NCBI RefSeq assembly: GCF_001592875.1
Contig: NZ_LSOF01000008.1
Coordinates: forward strand, 50,207 to 114,206
Source of the DNA: Pseudomonas sp. BMS12
GTDB taxonomy: Bacteria; Pseudomonadota; Gammaproteobacteria; Pseudomonadales; Pseudomonadaceae
Reading direction: 5' to 3'
Length of the DNA: 64,000 bases
The notes under the pieces are model-generated. The model was not told the origin of the DNA. It made no database searches and was given only the letters and a program-made list of their open reading frames with translations. Position 1 is the first letter of the stretch. Each line of letters starts with the position of its first letter. Position numbers and translations under genes: made by a program. Shown one piece after another: positions 8,754-19,545 of this stretch.

Positions 8754-9215
8754 TCACTGCACGGTGAAGCGCTGCTCCACCAACTTGCGATCACCCTGGA
8801 ACACCATGAACTGCCACTCGCCCGGCACCACTTCGTAGTGCTCGGTGAACTCGAAGGCCATGACATCCAGCGGCGCGCCCGGCACCAGCTTCTGCACCAG
8901 CTCGATCTTGTCCTGGCGCTTGCCATCGGGCCCTACCAGGCCCGGGGTGAAGTACATCAACGTCAGAGGCACATCGGTCTCGCGCTTGCCGGCCAACTGG
9001 TAGCGCACACCGAACTTGGTGCCCAGGCGAGCGGGTACGACCGCGGTCTGCTCAATGGGCTGGTTGGCCCGGGCCAGAATCCGTTCACCCGGCTGCGGGT
9101 CCTTGATCTGCGCAGTGAACACACCGTACTCGACGGGGCCTTCCACACGCACGTCGGCCATGGCCAGGCTGGAGGCCAGGCCCAGCACCACGACGGACAG
9201 ACTCGAGAGTTTCAT
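8754..9215 (-). CDS. Secreted DUF3859 protein
   Basis: A 153-residue protein with a clear Sec signal peptide (MKLSSLSVVVLGLASSLAMA, cleavage after Ala20), so periplasmic or secreted. The mature part opens with VEGPVEYGVFTA and ends with HYEVVPGEWQF and FTVQ, which I recognise as the DUF3859 family. That family looks like an immunoglobulin-type beta fold without known function. No lipobox cysteine is present after the signal. It lies convergent to fabB across a shared terminator, and 63 bases downstream of the amidohydrolase gene on the same strand, with which it may share a transcript. The family assignment is moderately sure; the function is unknown. Confidence 0.7.
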   Translation of the reverse strand: MKLSSLSVVVLGLASSLAMADVRVEGPVEYGVFTAQIKDPQPGERILARANQPIEQTAVVPARLGTKFGVRYQLAGKRETDVPLTLMYFTPGLVGPDGKRQDKIELVQKLVPGAPLDVMAFEFTEHYEVVPGEWQFMVFQGDRKLVEQRFTVQ

Positions 9216-9278
9216 TTCGCGCTCCTTGTTTGGGGATGGCGCGAAGGCTATGACGCAGCGGTTACAGACTGATGACAG

Positions 9279-10298
9279 TCAGTCGCTCAACTCGGCCTGG
9301 CGCTTGCGCGGCAACACGGCGAGGAAGTTGTCGCGTGCCACTCGCCGCGCCACGTCCTCGGGCAAGGCATCGAGGAAAGGCTGGAAATCCGCCAGATAGC
9401 CCCCCAGGCCGTCGAAGCGACCAACCACATCGGAGCCCAGCATAAAGCGCGCCGGGTAGCTGCGCACCAGCTGCAGCCAGGCCTCGTCCGGGCGGCCCTG
9501 CGCATCAAGCAGATAGGGGCGCAGCACCGTCCAGGACAGGTCGATATACAGATTCGGATACTCGCCGAGCATGCGCTCCAGGGTCGGCAGGAGAAAATCC
9601 AGCTTCTTCTGATGGCGGTGAATTTCCTTGCTGGTGCCGGCATGTGCCCAGATGAAGCGCACATGCGGATGATTGCGCAGAGGCTCCTCGACCTCCTCCA
9701 GATACAGCGGATTGCGCTCGCGCTTGGAGGTAATGTTGCTGTGCAGCATCACCGGCAGATCGTATTCGGCGGCCAGGTGGTAGATACGCGCCAGCGCCTC
9801 GTTGTTGGCCCGTGGCGTATCGCCGTAGATCAGCGCGGTGAGGTCGTCGTGGCGGGTGAAGACCTCGCCTATGCCCTGCCACAGCCCCGGATCGAGCTCC
9901 AGCATGCGCCGCACATGGGCGTCGGAGTTCTTGTCCGCGGGATTGAAGCCGCTGAGGAATGGATGAAAGCGCTGGCGCTGCTCGGCCGGCAGGCGCTTTA
10001 CTGCCGCGGCTACCAGCACATCCGTGGCGCTGTACCAATAGGCGCCGGCATCGTCGCCGGCGTAATAACGCGGGCGTTTGGGCTCATCCTCGTGCCACTT
10101 CTTGGCCACCGGAATGCCGCTGATCATCACATGATCGATGCCGCCCGCCGCCATGGCTTCCAGCAGCGGCGTCATGCCCTCGCTCTCCTGAAAGAAATCC
10201 ACGTAGTGAAGGTGCGCATCGCTGAAACGATAGTCACGCGCAGAAGCCGGCAAGGTGCACAGGCCGACTAGCAGGACAAGCAAGGAACGGATAGGCAA
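9279..10298 (-). CDS. Exported amidohydrolase-2-family metal-dependent hydrolase
   Basis: A 339-residue TIM-barrel hydrolase. After the signal-like N-terminus (IRSLLVLLVGLCTLPASA) comes FSDAHLHYVDFF, the metal-binding HxH of the amidohydrolase superfamily. Later come VMLHSNIT, FIWAHAGTS and FMLGSDVVGRF, supplying the further histidines and the aspartate expected at strands 5, 6 and 8. The start is set at TTG 10298, which has AGGAG 7 bases upstream and yields a compact signal peptide; another TTG 9 codons earlier lacks a binding site. An exported member is unusual, since most relatives (ACMSD- or TIM-type decarboxylases and lactonases) are cytoplasmic. The substrate is unknown. It is divergent from the solute-binding protein gene at 10414. 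Confidence 0.75.
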   Translation of the reverse strand: MPIRSLLVLLVGLCTLPASARDYRFSDAHLHYVDFFQESEGMTPLLEAMAAGGIDHVMISGIPVAKKWHEDEPKRPRYYAGDDAGAYWYSATDVLVAAAVKRLPAEQRQRFHPFLSGFNPADKNSDAHVRRMLELDPGLWQGIGEVFTRHDDLTALIYGDTPRANNEALARIYHLAAEYDLPVMLHSNITSKRERNPLYLEEVEEPLRNHPHVRFIWAHAGTSKEIHRHQKKLDFLLPTLERMLGEYPNLYIDLSWTVLRPYLLDAQGRPDEAWLQLVRSYPARFMLGSDVVGRFDGLGGYLADFQPFLDALPEDVARRVARDNFLAVLPRKRQAELSD

Positions 10299-10413
10299 GG
10301 ACGTGCTCCTGAGGCTGCAGAGCAAGAGTAGACTGCCCGAGTGTGGCGCCGTTCACTGGCCAGGCCAGCGGCGACCAGCCATGATTGAAGCCATAGCCCC
10401 AAGAAAGCGCCAC

Positions 10414-11277
10414 ATGTCCGTCACTCGCCTCCTCAGCCTGCTTGCTCTGCTCTGCCTGGTTTCGCCAGTCGAGGCCGAGCCGCTGACCTACCCACTGCAC
10501 TCCAATGGGCCCGACCCCGAGGCCTATGTGGTCGAGCTGCTGCACCAGGCGTTGGCCAGAAGCGGCGGCGACTATCAGTTGCAGCCCTCACCCAGACCCA
10601 TGACCCAGAGCCGCGCCGAGCAGTCCCTGGAGCAGAACGACGGGCGAGTTCAGCTGATGTGGACCATGACCACCAAAGCCCGCGAAGAAACCCTGCTCCC
10701 CGTGCGCATCCCCATCTACCGGGGCCTGATCGGCTGGCGTGTGGCCCTGGTTCGTCAGGAGGACAGCCACTGGCTGAAACGCGTGCAGACCCTGGACGAT
10801 CTCAAGCCGCTGCGCATCGGCCAGCGTGCCGACTGGCCGGACACCCGCATCCTGCGCAGCAATGGTCTGCAGGTGATTACCAGCCAGAGCTATGACAGCC
10901 TGTTCCGCATGCTCGATGCCGGCCGTTTCGATCTATTCCCCCGCGAAGTGGTGGTGGCCTGGAGCGAACAGGCACAGGCCGCCAGCGAGGGGCTCCAGCT
11001 CGCAGTGGATGACCATATCGTCATCCACTACCCCACCGCCTTCTACTTCTTCACCTCGCGCGCCCAGGCCAACCTGGCCAATGCCATCGAGCGCGGCCTC
11101 GAGGCGATGCTGGCCGACGGCAGTTTCGAGCGACTGTTCCAGCAGCACCACGGCGCCACGCTGGAGCGTGCACGACTCGACCAACGCCAGGTGATCGAAC
11201 TGGAGAATTCCGATCTGCCCGCACGGACGCCCTTCCAGCGCGAAGCCCTCTGGTTCCGGCTAGGCGCACCGCAATAG
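10414..11277 (+). CDS. Periplasmic solute-binding-like protein without a transporter
   Basis: A 287-residue protein. MSVTRLLSLLALLCLVSPVEA is a signal peptide, and the rest resembles the family-3 (amino-acid type) periplasmic binding fold. Recognisable parts include LHQALARSGGDYQLQPSPRPMTQSRA early, a hinge-like LKPLRIGQRADWPDTRIL, and AIERGLEAMLADGSFERLFQQHH near the end, the usual final helix of these proteins. No ABC permease or ATPase lies nearby. Such orphans in pseudomonads often serve as sensors or remain unassigned. The start is ATG 10414 rather than ATG 10381, because it gives a proper signal peptide. The next gene is a chemoreceptor, but that one has no periplasmic domain, so a direct pair is unlikely. 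Confidence 0.65.
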   Translation: MSVTRLLSLLALLCLVSPVEAEPLTYPLHSNGPDPEAYVVELLHQALARSGGDYQLQPSPRPMTQSRAEQSLEQNDGRVQLMWTMTTKAREETLLPVRIPIYRGLIGWRVALVRQEDSHWLKRVQTLDDLKPLRIGQRADWPDTRILRSNGLQVITSQSYDSLFRMLDAGRFDLFPREVVVAWSEQAQAASEGLQLAVDDHIVIHYPTAFYFFTSRAQANLANAIERGLEAMLADGSFERLFQQHHGATLERARLDQRQVIELENSDLPARTPFQREALWFRLGAPQ

Positions 11278-11355
11278 AGCCTGACGAACCGCTTTGGCGC
11301 AGCGGATGCGACGGTCTTTCGGCGCCAGGCTTGTGACACAGCGCACACAGATTGA

Positions 11356-11371
11356 TGGCACTGTGCTTGCA
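11356..11371 (+). promoter_or_regulatory. Sigma-54 (RpoN) type -24/-12 promoter
   Basis: TGGCAC-TGTGC-TTGCA has the invariant GG and GC separated by exactly 10 bases, matching the consensus TGGCAC-N5-TTGCA. It lies 33 bases before the ATG of the cytoplasmic chemoreceptor at 11404, giving a predicted start of transcription near 11383. Confidence 0.6.
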
Positions 11372-11403
11372 CCACTCCCGCCAGACCATACGGGAGACGC
11401 TCC

Positions 11404-12798
11404 ATGCTGCAGTTGCTGCGCAAACCCTCACGCCGCGAACGAGACGAAGAAGCCCTGGCCGCCCTCTTCACCGGCCACGACCTCACCACCCGCCTGCCGG
11501 AAGAGCAGGCCTGGATGGGCAAGCTCAACCGCTTCAGCGACGGCCTGCACCAGCGCATTCGCACCAGCCTCGGCGCCGCCGTCGGTATCGCCGCCCACGC
11601 CCCGCAGCTGGCCAACATCGCCAGCGCCAACCAGGCCAGCGGCCAGAGCCTCGCGCAATCCTCCGAACTGATCGCCAGTGCCAGTGAACAGGTCACCACC
11701 ACCCTGGATGCCGAACTGGTGCCCGGTGCCGTGGAGGTGGCGCGCCTGTCCGGCGAAGTTTCGGCCACCCTGCGCCAGTGCCAGCAGAGCGGCCAGGCCG
11801 TGCTGCGCCAGGTGGATGCCATCGGCGCCAGCGAAGCCGAGCTGGGCGAAGTCATCGGCAACCTCACCGCCCAGCTGGAAGAAGTGAGCAAGGTCATCGG
11901 CGTGATCGCCAGCATCTCCCAGCAGACCAATCTGCTCGCCCTCAACGCCGCCATCGAAGCCGCCCGCGCCGGGGAGCATGGCCGCGGTTTCGCCGTGGTC
12001 GCCGAGGAAGTACGGCGCCTGGCCGGGCACACCACCGAGGCCACCGGCCAGGTCGGGCAGATCATCGAACGCTTTCGTGAAGGCATGGATCAGCTCGGAC
12101 GGGCCGGCGAACGCATGCACCAGGCGGTGCAGGATGGTCGAGATGGCATGCTCCAGGTCGGTAGCGGACTGGACAGTACCCGCCAGGCCATGGACCGGCT
12201 GGATGAACGGGTCGGGCATATTGCCACCGGCACCGAGCAGATCGGCCAGGCCGTACGCTCGATCAATGGCGACGTGCAACAGATCGCCCAGGTCGCCGGC
12301 GACCTGCTGGGCAAGGCCGGCCAGGTGCTGCGTCACAGTCAGGCCGTGCGCGAGGACGGCGACCGCCTGCTGCAGGGGCTTGGCGACTTCCGCCTGGAGC
12401 TGCATCGCTCGGTGCAAGGCAGCGTGGAGCAGTTGGCCAGAGAGGCTGCGCTCAGAGGCGACATCGCGGCCGCCGAGCGCTTGCTGACGGAGACCCTGCG
12501 CCGCGACCCACGCTTCGAGCTGTTCTATCTGGTCGATGCCCAGGGCGTGCAGCTGTCGGAGAATATCTTCGCCAGTGACGTGGCACACCAGGACGAAGCC
12601 AGCTGCCGTGGCCGCAACTGGGGCCAGCGCCCCTGGTTCCGTGCAGCAGCCGATCACTTGCGCAGCCACATTACCCCGGTCTACCGCTCCTCGGCCACCG
12701 ATGACTTCTGTTTCACCGTGTCGGTGCCGGTCCTCGACGCGGATGGCCGTTTGCAGCGTGTGCTTGGCGCAGACGTGCGCCTCTCCGTACTGGTCTGA
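11404..12798 (+). CDS. Cytoplasmic methyl-accepting chemotaxis protein with C-terminal Cache-like domain
   Basis: A 464-residue chemoreceptor without transmembrane segment or HAMP domain. The signalling hairpin comes first: its tip, [20 protein letters not shown], lies at about residues 172-191, with [16 protein letters not shown] just after. The final 125 residues read as a Cache/PDC sensor half: [15 protein letters not shown], then [20 protein letters not shown] and [20 protein letters not shown]. So the usual sensor-then-signal order is reversed and the sensor must face the cytoplasm. No CheR-tethering pentapeptide is seen at the C-terminus. An RpoN-type promoter lies directly upstream. 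The ligand is unknown. It may correspond by position to PA1608 near fabB in P. aeruginosa, but I could not confirm that this has the same architecture. Confidence 0.83.
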   Translation: MLQLLRKPSRRERDEEALAALFTGHDLTTRLPEEQAWMGKLNRFSDGLHQRIRTSLGAAVGIAAHAPQLANIASANQASGQSLAQSSELIASASEQVTTTLDAELVPGAVEVARLSGEVSATLRQCQQSGQAVLRQVDAIGASEAELGEVIGNLTAQLEEVSKVIGVIASISQQTNLLALNAAIEAARAGEHGRGFAVVAEEVRRLAGHTTEATGQVGQIIERFREGMDQLGRAGERMHQAVQDGRDGMLQVGSGLDSTRQAMDRLDERVGHIATGTEQIGQAVRSINGDVQQIAQVAGDLLGKAGQVLRHSQAVREDGDRLLQGLGDFRLELHRSVQGSVEQLAREAALRGDIAAAERLLTETLRRDPRFELFYLVDAQGVQLSENIFASDVAHQDEASCRGRNWGQRPWFRAAADHLRSHITPVYRSSATDDFCFTVSVPVLDADGRLQRVLGADVRLSVLV

Positions 12799-12852
12799 GC
12801 AACCTGGCCTGGGCTAGGCTGGGCTCACCACCCAAGTAAAGGGAAGCCTGCA

Positions 12853-13248
12853 ATGATCCGCATCAGTACCGAGTCCGGCCTGCGCCACAGCATCGAAATC
12901 GGCGAACACCTGCTGCACACCGATGTGCCACTTGCCCTCGGCGGCGAAGGCGCCGGGCCCGAGCCACACGATCTGTTCGACGCCGCCCTGGGCGCCTGCA
13001 AAGCGCTGACCCTGATGCTCTACGCCAAGCAGAAAGGCCTGCCGCTGGAAAGCCTGGACGTTCGCGTTGCACGCGACGACAGCCAGGAACGCCAGGGCAG
13101 CTATCAGTTGAACGTCGAGCTGGAGCTGCACGGTGCCCTGGACGAAGCCCAGCGTCAGCAACTGTTGCGCATCGCCGACAAGTGCCCGATCCATAAGCTG
13201 ATGACCAGCACCGAGGTGCAGGTTTCAACCCACCTGAGCGAGGCCTGA
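12853..13248 (+). CDS. OsmC-family peroxidase
   Basis: A 131-residue member of the OsmC/Ohr family, thiol peroxidases that reduce organic hydroperoxides with a cysteine pair. The two conserved cysteines are present: Cys49 in ALGACKALTL and Cys111 in DKCPIHKLM. The central motif PHDLFDAALG, which packs the dimer, is also clear. It reads like the YhfA/OsmC-like subfamily rather than Ohr proper. It sits one base before the pirin gene (stop TGA 13246-13248, next ATG 13250), so the two are co-transcribed and probably translationally coupled. No OxyR- or OhrR-type operator is evident in the 54-base gap upstream. Confidence 0.87.
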   Translation: MIRISTESGLRHSIEIGEHLLHTDVPLALGGEGAGPEPHDLFDAALGACKALTLMLYAKQKGLPLESLDVRVARDDSQERQGSYQLNVELELHGALDEAQRQQLLRIADKCPIHKLMTSTEVQVSTHLSEA

Positions 13249-13249
13249 G

Positions 13250-14110
13250 ATGGCCGAGTTGCTGCTGATCCAGCCCAAGGCCGAGGATATCGCCGGCCAA
13301 CCGATTCTGCGCCCACTGCCTTCGGCCAAGTGCCGCAGCGTCGGCCCCTTCGTCTTCTTCGACCACATGCTGGAACAGGCCTACCCGGCTGGCAGCGGCA
13401 TGAACATCGCCCAGCATCCGCACATTGGCCTGTCCACCCTCACCTACCTGTTCGCCGGCGAGTTGCAGCACAAGGACAGCCTGGGCTCGGATCAACTGGT
13501 GCGGCCCGGCGACGTCAGCTGGATGACCGCCGGCCGCGCCGTCGCCCATGTCGAGCGCACCCCCGCACACCTACTGGAAAGCGGCTCGCGCCTGCACGGC
13601 TTGCAGGTGTGGCTGGCGCTGCCGCAGGCGCTTGAAGAAGGCGAGCCGAGCTACAGCCACCATCCGGCCGACAGCCTGCCGCGCAGCGAAGCCATGGGCG
13701 TACAGATCACCCTGATCGCCGGCAACGGCTTCTGCATGCAGTCGCCGGTGCCGATGCATTCACCCACCCTCTACGCCGAACTGCGCCTGCAGGCCGGCGC
13801 CAGTCTGTTGATTCCGGCCGAGCACCGCGAGCGTGCGCTGTACCTGATCGACGGCGAGGCCCGCCTCGAGGATAGCGACCTGCCCTTGCACAGCCTGACG
13901 GTGCTACCAGAAGGCGAGGAACTGCTGCTCAGCGCCTGCGGCGAGTGCCACCTGGCATTGATTGGCGGCGAGCCACTGGGGCCACGGCGCATGTACTGGA
14001 ACTTCGTCGCCAGTGAAGCCGCCCTGCTGGAGCGCGCCAAGCAGGACTGGGCCGCCTGGAACTGGCCGAAAGTACCAGGAGAAACGGAGCGCATTCCGCT
14101 ACCGGGCTGA
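13250..14110 (+). CDS. Pirin-family cupin protein
   Basis: A 286-residue bicupin of the pirin family. The N-terminal cupin holds the metal ligands in QHPHIGLSTLTYLF and later in RAVAHVERT, preceded by the signature GPFVFFDHML. Bacterial pirins of this class (YhhW/YhaK type) include quercetin 2,3-dioxygenases and redox-sensitive regulators, so the exact activity is open. It follows the OsmC-family gene after one base. Pairing of a thiol peroxidase with a pirin suggests a small oxidative-stress unit. The C-terminal part ends KQDWAAWNWPKVPGE, typical of the Pirin_C region. Confidence 0.87.
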   Translation: MAELLLIQPKAEDIAGQPILRPLPSAKCRSVGPFVFFDHMLEQAYPAGSGMNIAQHPHIGLSTLTYLFAGELQHKDSLGSDQLVRPGDVSWMTAGRAVAHVERTPAHLLESGSRLHGLQVWLALPQALEEGEPSYSHHPADSLPRSEAMGVQITLIAGNGFCMQSPVPMHSPTLYAELRLQAGASLLIPAEHRERALYLIDGEARLEDSDLPLHSLTVLPEGEELLLSACGECHLALIGGEPLGPRRMYWNFVASEAALLERAKQDWAAWNWPKVPGETERIPLPG

Positions 14111-14225
14111 CCCTCTGCCAGCCACTCGCCTGGCGTGCGGGGCATCGAACTGCTTTGCTCAAGTAACAACGCGGTGTCTAGCACACGCACCTGGCTATGC
14201 CTGAATCGGCAGTGGAGATCTCAGC

Positions 14226-16229
14226 ATGCTCGTTCCCGTCCGCCTGGCACACCGCCTGACTCTGGGCAGCATCCTGCTGCTGATCTTCACGGCGCTCGCG
14301 GTGTTCGCCGTCATGACCCTGCGTGGTCAACCACGAGTGGTGGCCACCAGCAGCGCCCTGATCGAGCAGACCGGCAGCGCCATTGTTCGCCAGCTAGCCC
14401 TGCAACTGGCGCAGATCGAGGGTGTGACGGCCAGCCTGGCGCATCTTGCCGAAGTGCTGCCGCACGACGAGCAGCTCTACCTGAGCAGCCTGCCCAACGT
14501 GATCGACAACCAGGGCGATGCGGCCATCGCCGGCGGCGGCATCTGGCCCGAGCCGGGCGCGTTCACCACCGACGTCGAACGGCGCAGCTTCTTCTGGGCC
14601 CGTGGCAACGATGGCCACCTCGCCTACTCCAACGACTACAACGCGGCGTCCGGCCCCGGCTATCACAACGATGCCTGGTATACCGGCGCCAGGACCAGCA
14701 AGCCTGGACAGTGCCTGTGGTCGGAAGCCTATCAGGACCCGGTCACCGGCGTGCCCATGGTGACCTGCAGCGTGCCGTATCGGCAGGAAGGACAGTTCGC
14801 GGGCGTCGCCACCCTCGACTTGCGCCTCGATGATCTGGCGCACTTCCTCGATCAACAGGGCAAGGTGACCGATGGCTATGCCTTCGCCCTCGACCAGGCC
14901 GGCAACGTTCTGTATTTCCCCGGGGCCAAGGCCGGCAGCGCTGACGCGATGCTCAGCTTCAACGACCTGGCCCAGCAGCAGAGCTGGCTGCGCCCGGTCG
15001 CCGACGCCATGAAGAACACCCGTAGCGGCCAGGCCGTGAACCTGGATGTCGACGAGGATGGCCTGTTGCACCAGGCCACGCGGGTCAGCCTGTTCAGCAT
15101 GCCGGCCAGCGGCTGGACCATCGGCCTGGTCACGCCCCAGCAGCGCGTCACCGGCCTGGCCCGAGAACTGACCTGGGACCTGTTGCTGTTCCTCATCCCC
15201 CTGCTGACGATCCTCCTGGCCCTGGCCTGGTTCGCCGGACGCAAGCTGATCGCGCAACTGGAGGAGACCACCGAACAGATCGAATCGCTCGGCCAGGCTG
15301 CCAGCGGCAGCAGCGTGGAGCTGAAGATCGAGCGCGACGATGAGGTCGGCGCGCTACGCCGCGCGGTCAACCACTATGCAGGGCAACTGCGCACCATGCT
15401 CCAGCACATTGCCGAGGAAGCGGACAAACTGCAGGCCCAGGCCGGTGAGCTGGGCCGCCTCAGCCACACCCTGGCCCAGCGCGCCGAGCAGCAGCGTCAG
15501 GAGAATACCCAGTTGGCCGCGGCCATCACGCAGATGTCCTCCAGCGCCCAGGAAGTCGCGAGCAATACCAACGACTGCGCCGACACCGCCCAGCACTCGC
15601 TCGGCGTGGTCCAGCAGGGTCAGCGCCAGGTCGCCGCCAACAGCACGGCCATCCAGGCGCTATCCGGCGAGATGGCCTCTACCGCGAACATCATCAGCAA
15701 ACTGGAACAGGACAGCCAGCAGGTCGGTGCGGTGCTGGACGTGATCAAGGCGATCTCCGAGCAGACCAATCTACTGGCCCTCAACGCGGCCATCGAAGCT
15801 GCGCGTGCCGGCGAGCAGGGGCGCGGCTTTGCCGTGGTCGCCGACGAGGTACGCACCCTGGCAGGCCGCACCCAGAGTTCGGCGGAAGAGATCAGCGCAA
15901 TGATCATTACCCTGCAGCAGGCCTCACGCCAGGCCGTCGACGCCATTCAGTCCGGGGAAAAACGTACCCTGCACGCGGTGGATGAGGCCAGCGGCGCCGC
16001 CGAGGCGCTGTCCAGAACGGTGCAGAGTTTCGACGACATTTCCCAGCGCGCCCAGCAGATCGCCGTCGCCGCACAGCAGCAGAGCCATGTCACCCAGGAG
16101 ATCAGCGAACTGGCCGTGCGCATACACAGCATCAGCGAAGACAACGCCCGCGATGCCGCCGACCTGGATCAGGTCAGCGGTGCCATGCAGGCGTTATCCA
16201 ACCGCCTGGCCGAACTCAGCCATCACTGA
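14226..16229 (+). CDS. Methyl-accepting chemotaxis protein with periplasmic dCache domain
   Basis: A 667-residue transmembrane chemoreceptor. Transmembrane segment 1 spans about residues 12-32, followed by a double Cache ligand-binding region of about 270 residues ([12 protein letters not shown] and later [16 protein letters not shown]). Transmembrane segment 2 is near 315-338, then a HAMP domain ([14 protein letters not shown]), and a signalling domain with hairpin tip [20 protein letters not shown] near residues 510-530. There is no C-terminal pentapeptide. dCache receptors in Pseudomonas bind amino acids, polyamines or organic acids in the periplasm; the ligand here cannot be read. It ends 8 bases before the stop of the convergent cysG. 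The 115-base gap upstream shows no clear FliA or RpoN promoter. Confidence 0.9.
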   Translation: MLVPVRLAHRLTLGSILLLIFTALAVFAVMTLRGQPRVVATSSALIEQTGSAIVRQLALQLAQIEGVTASLAHLAEVLPHDEQLYLSSLPNVIDNQGDAAIAGGGIWPEPGAFTTDVERRSFFWARGNDGHLAYSNDYNAASGPGYHNDAWYTGARTSKPGQCLWSEAYQDPVTGVPMVTCSVPYRQEGQFAGVATLDLRLDDLAHFLDQQGKVTDGYAFALDQAGNVLYFPGAKAGSADAMLSFNDLAQQQSWLRPVADAMKNTRSGQAVNLDVDEDGLLHQATRVSLFSMPASGWTIGLVTPQQRVTGLARELTWDLLLFLIPLLTILLALAWFAGRKLIAQLEETTEQIESLGQAASGSSVELKIERDDEVGALRRAVNHYAGQLRTMLQHIAEEADKLQAQAGELGRLSHTLAQRAEQQRQENTQLAAAITQMSSSAQEVASNTNDCADTAQHSLGVVQQGQRQVAANSTAIQALSGEMASTANIISKLEQDSQQVGAVLDVIKAISEQTNLLALNAAIEAARAGEQGRGFAVVADEVRTLAGRTQSSAEEISAMIITLQQASRQAVDAIQSGEKRTLHAVDEASGAAEALSRTVQSFDDISQRAQQIAVAAQQQSHVTQEISELAVRIHSISEDNARDAADLDQVSGAMQALSNRLAELSHH

Positions 16230-16237
16230 TAGACGGG

Positions 16238-17626
16238 CTAGCGGCTGCCTTCGGCGCCCTCGAACCAGGCCAGTTTCTCGCGCAGCTGCACCACTTCGCC
16301 GACTATCACCAGCGTCGGCGCGTGCACTTCGTGCTCGGCCACCAGCTGCGGCAGGCTGGCCAGGGTGCCGGTGAACACCCGCTGGCTCTGGGTGGTGCCC
16401 TGCTGCACCAGCGCGGCCGGAGTCTCGGCGCTGCGGCCATGGGCAACCAGTTCGCTGCAGATCTGCGGCAGACCGACCAGGCCCATGTAGAACACCAGCG
16501 TCTGCCCCGGCGCCACCAGGTCGGCCCAAGGTAGGTCGCAACTGCCATCCTTGAGATGACCCGTCACGAAACGCACCGACTGGGCGTGATCGCGGTGAGT
16601 CAGCGGAATGCCGGCGTAGGCGGCGCACCCCGAGGCGGCGGTGATGCCCGGCACCACCTGGAAAGGAATGCCCTCAGCGGCCAGCTCTTCGATCTCCTCG
16701 CCACCGCGGCCGAAGATGAACGGATCACCACCCTTGAGGCGCAGCACCCGTTTGCCGGCCTTGGCCAGGTCCACCAGGCGTCGATTGATCTGCTCCTGGG
16801 GCACGGCGTGCTCGGCGCGCTGCTTGCCCACGTAGATGCGCTCAGCATCGCGGCGGCACAACTCGATGATGGCCGGGGCCACCAGGCGGTCGTAGAGCAC
16901 CACGTCGGCCTGCTGCATCAGGCGCAAGGCGCGGAACGTCAGCAGATCCGGGTCACCGGGGCCGGCACCGACCAGATAGACCTCGCCAAGAAACTCTTGC
17001 TGGTCGCCGGCGATCTTGGCCTCGAGCAGGCGCTCGGCTTCGGCGGTTTTGCCAGCGAACACACTCTCGGCGACCTGCCCCTGGAACACCTCTTCCCAGA
17101 ACACCCGGCGGCGCTGCACATCCGGCAGCAGCGCTTTGACCTGGGCGCGAAAGCGCTTGGCCAGGCCGGCCAGTTGGCCGTAGGTGGCGGGAATCCAGGT
17201 TTCGATCTTGGCGCGGATCAGGCGCGCCAGCACTGGCGCATCGCCACCGCTGGTCACCGCGACGATCAGCGGCGAACGGTCGACGATGGCCGGGAAGATC
17301 ACGCTGCACAATGCCGGCGCGTCCACCACGTTGACCGGAATGCCCAGCGCCTGCGCCTCGGTGGAGATGCGCGCATTGAGTGGTTCATCGTCGGTGGCGG
17401 CGATCACCAGGGCCACCCCCTGCAGGTCGGCCGCCTCATAGCCGCGCAACTGCACCGCTTCTGCCCCGGCCAGTTCGCACAGCTCGCCACGAACCTCCGG
17501 CGCCACTACACGCAGTCGTGCACCGGCATCGGCCAGCAGACGCGCCTTGCGCAGTGCGACCTCGCCACCACCAACGACCAGCACCTGGCGATTCTGCAGT
17601 TTGTGGAACAGCGGAAGAAAATCCAT
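16238..17626 (-). CDS. cysG: Siroheme synthase (multifunctional)
   Basis: Makes siroheme, the cofactor of sulfite and nitrite reductases, from uroporphyrinogen III. The 462-residue protein fuses two modules. The N-terminal part (about 1-200) is the precorrin-2 dehydrogenase/ferrochelatase, with NAD-binding [17 protein letters not shown] and the [15 protein letters not shown] segment around the serine that is phosphorylated in Salmonella CysG. The C-terminal part (from about 215) is the uroporphyrinogen-III methyltransferase, with [29 protein letters not shown] and [14 protein letters not shown]. The start is ATG 17626. It lies downstream of serS on the same strand but after a strong terminator hairpin, so it may use read-through or its own weak promoter. 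Confidence 0.96.
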   Translation of the reverse strand: MDFLPLFHKLQNRQVLVVGGGEVALRKARLLADAGARLRVVAPEVRGELCELAGAEAVQLRGYEAADLQGVALVIAATDDEPLNARISTEAQALGIPVNVVDAPALCSVIFPAIVDRSPLIVAVTSGGDAPVLARLIRAKIETWIPATYGQLAGLAKRFRAQVKALLPDVQRRRVFWEEVFQGQVAESVFAGKTAEAERLLEAKIAGDQQEFLGEVYLVGAGPGDPDLLTFRALRLMQQADVVLYDRLVAPAIIELCRRDAERIYVGKQRAEHAVPQEQINRRLVDLAKAGKRVLRLKGGDPFIFGRGGEEIEELAAEGIPFQVVPGITAASGCAAYAGIPLTHRDHAQSVRFVTGHLKDGSCDLPWADLVAPGQTLVFYMGLVGLPQICSELVAHGRSAETPAALVQQGTTQSQRVFTGTLASLPQLVAEHEVHAPTLVIVGEVVQLREKLAWFEGAEGSR

Positions 17627-17645
17627 GGTTCAGCCTCACCAGAGA

Positions 17646-17676
17646 TAAAAAAACGGGGTGGTCACGACCACCCCGT
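17646..17676 (-). terminator. Terminator after serS
   Basis: On the minus strand ACGGGGTGGTC pairs with GACCACCCCGT around a 2-base loop and is followed by T7. It stands between serS and cysG. Confidence 0.85.
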
Positions 17677-17697
17677 ATTCTGCACTGCGATCCGGCG

Positions 17698-19023
<1,326 letters not shown>

Positions 19024-19150
19024 TCAAGTGCTGCGCAGTTTACGGACTTAGCGCCGGCAAGCCGAGCCCTTTTGCCAGGAAATCCAGCATCCTCTTGCAT
19101 TTGCCGGCATAAGCCTTTCTCCTTTAGCAAACCTTGATACAGGGGGCCTC

Positions 19151-19531
19151 GTGCTCAAGTCCGTTATCGCCATCGCCCTCGGCGCCTCCGCCGGCGCCGT
19201 ACTGCGCTGGCTGCTCGGCCTCAAGCTGAACAGCCTGTTCCCTGCCATCCCCCCGGGGACCCTGGTAGCCAATTTGGTGGGCGGTTACATCATCGGCCTG
19301 GCCATCGCCTACTTCGCCAACGCACCGCAGCTTTCGCCGGAGTGGCGCCTGCTGGTGGTCACCGGTTTCTGCGGTGGACTCACCACCTTCTCGACCTTCT
19401 CCGCAGAAACCCTGACACTGATCCAACAGGGGCGCCCCGCCCTGGCGTTGGGTGCCATCGGCCTGCACGTGAGCGGCTCGCTGTTGGCCACTTTTGCCGG
19501 CCTGATCAGTTGGCAATGGCTGACGCGCTAA
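19151..19531 (+). CDS. crcB: Fluoride exporter CrcB/Fluc
   Basis: A 126-residue membrane protein of the fluoride channel family, which assembles as an antiparallel dimer and lets fluoride leave the cell. Four hydrophobic helices are evident. Family marks are [11 protein letters not shown] near the start, [14 protein letters not shown] with the conserved pore asparagine, and [15 protein letters not shown], which supplies the phenylalanine box and the central sodium site. The start is GTG 19151 after AGGGGG. No fluoride riboswitch fold is visible in the 172-base gap upstream, so expression is probably constitutive. The DUF190 gene follows 14 bases later. Confidence 0.93.
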   Translation: MLKSVIAIALGASAGAVLRWLLGLKLNSLFPAIPPGTLVANLVGGYIIGLAIAYFANAPQLSPEWRLLVVTGFCGGLTTFSTFSAETLTLIQQGRPALALGAIGLHVSGSLLATFAGLISWQWLTR

Positions 19532-19545
19532 ACGAGGTCTCTCCC

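Noticed and set aside
14111..14225. FliA promoter before the dCache receptor at 14226
   Set aside because: A TCAAG is present, but the sequence 14 bases later (CTAGCAC) does not match GCCGATA.
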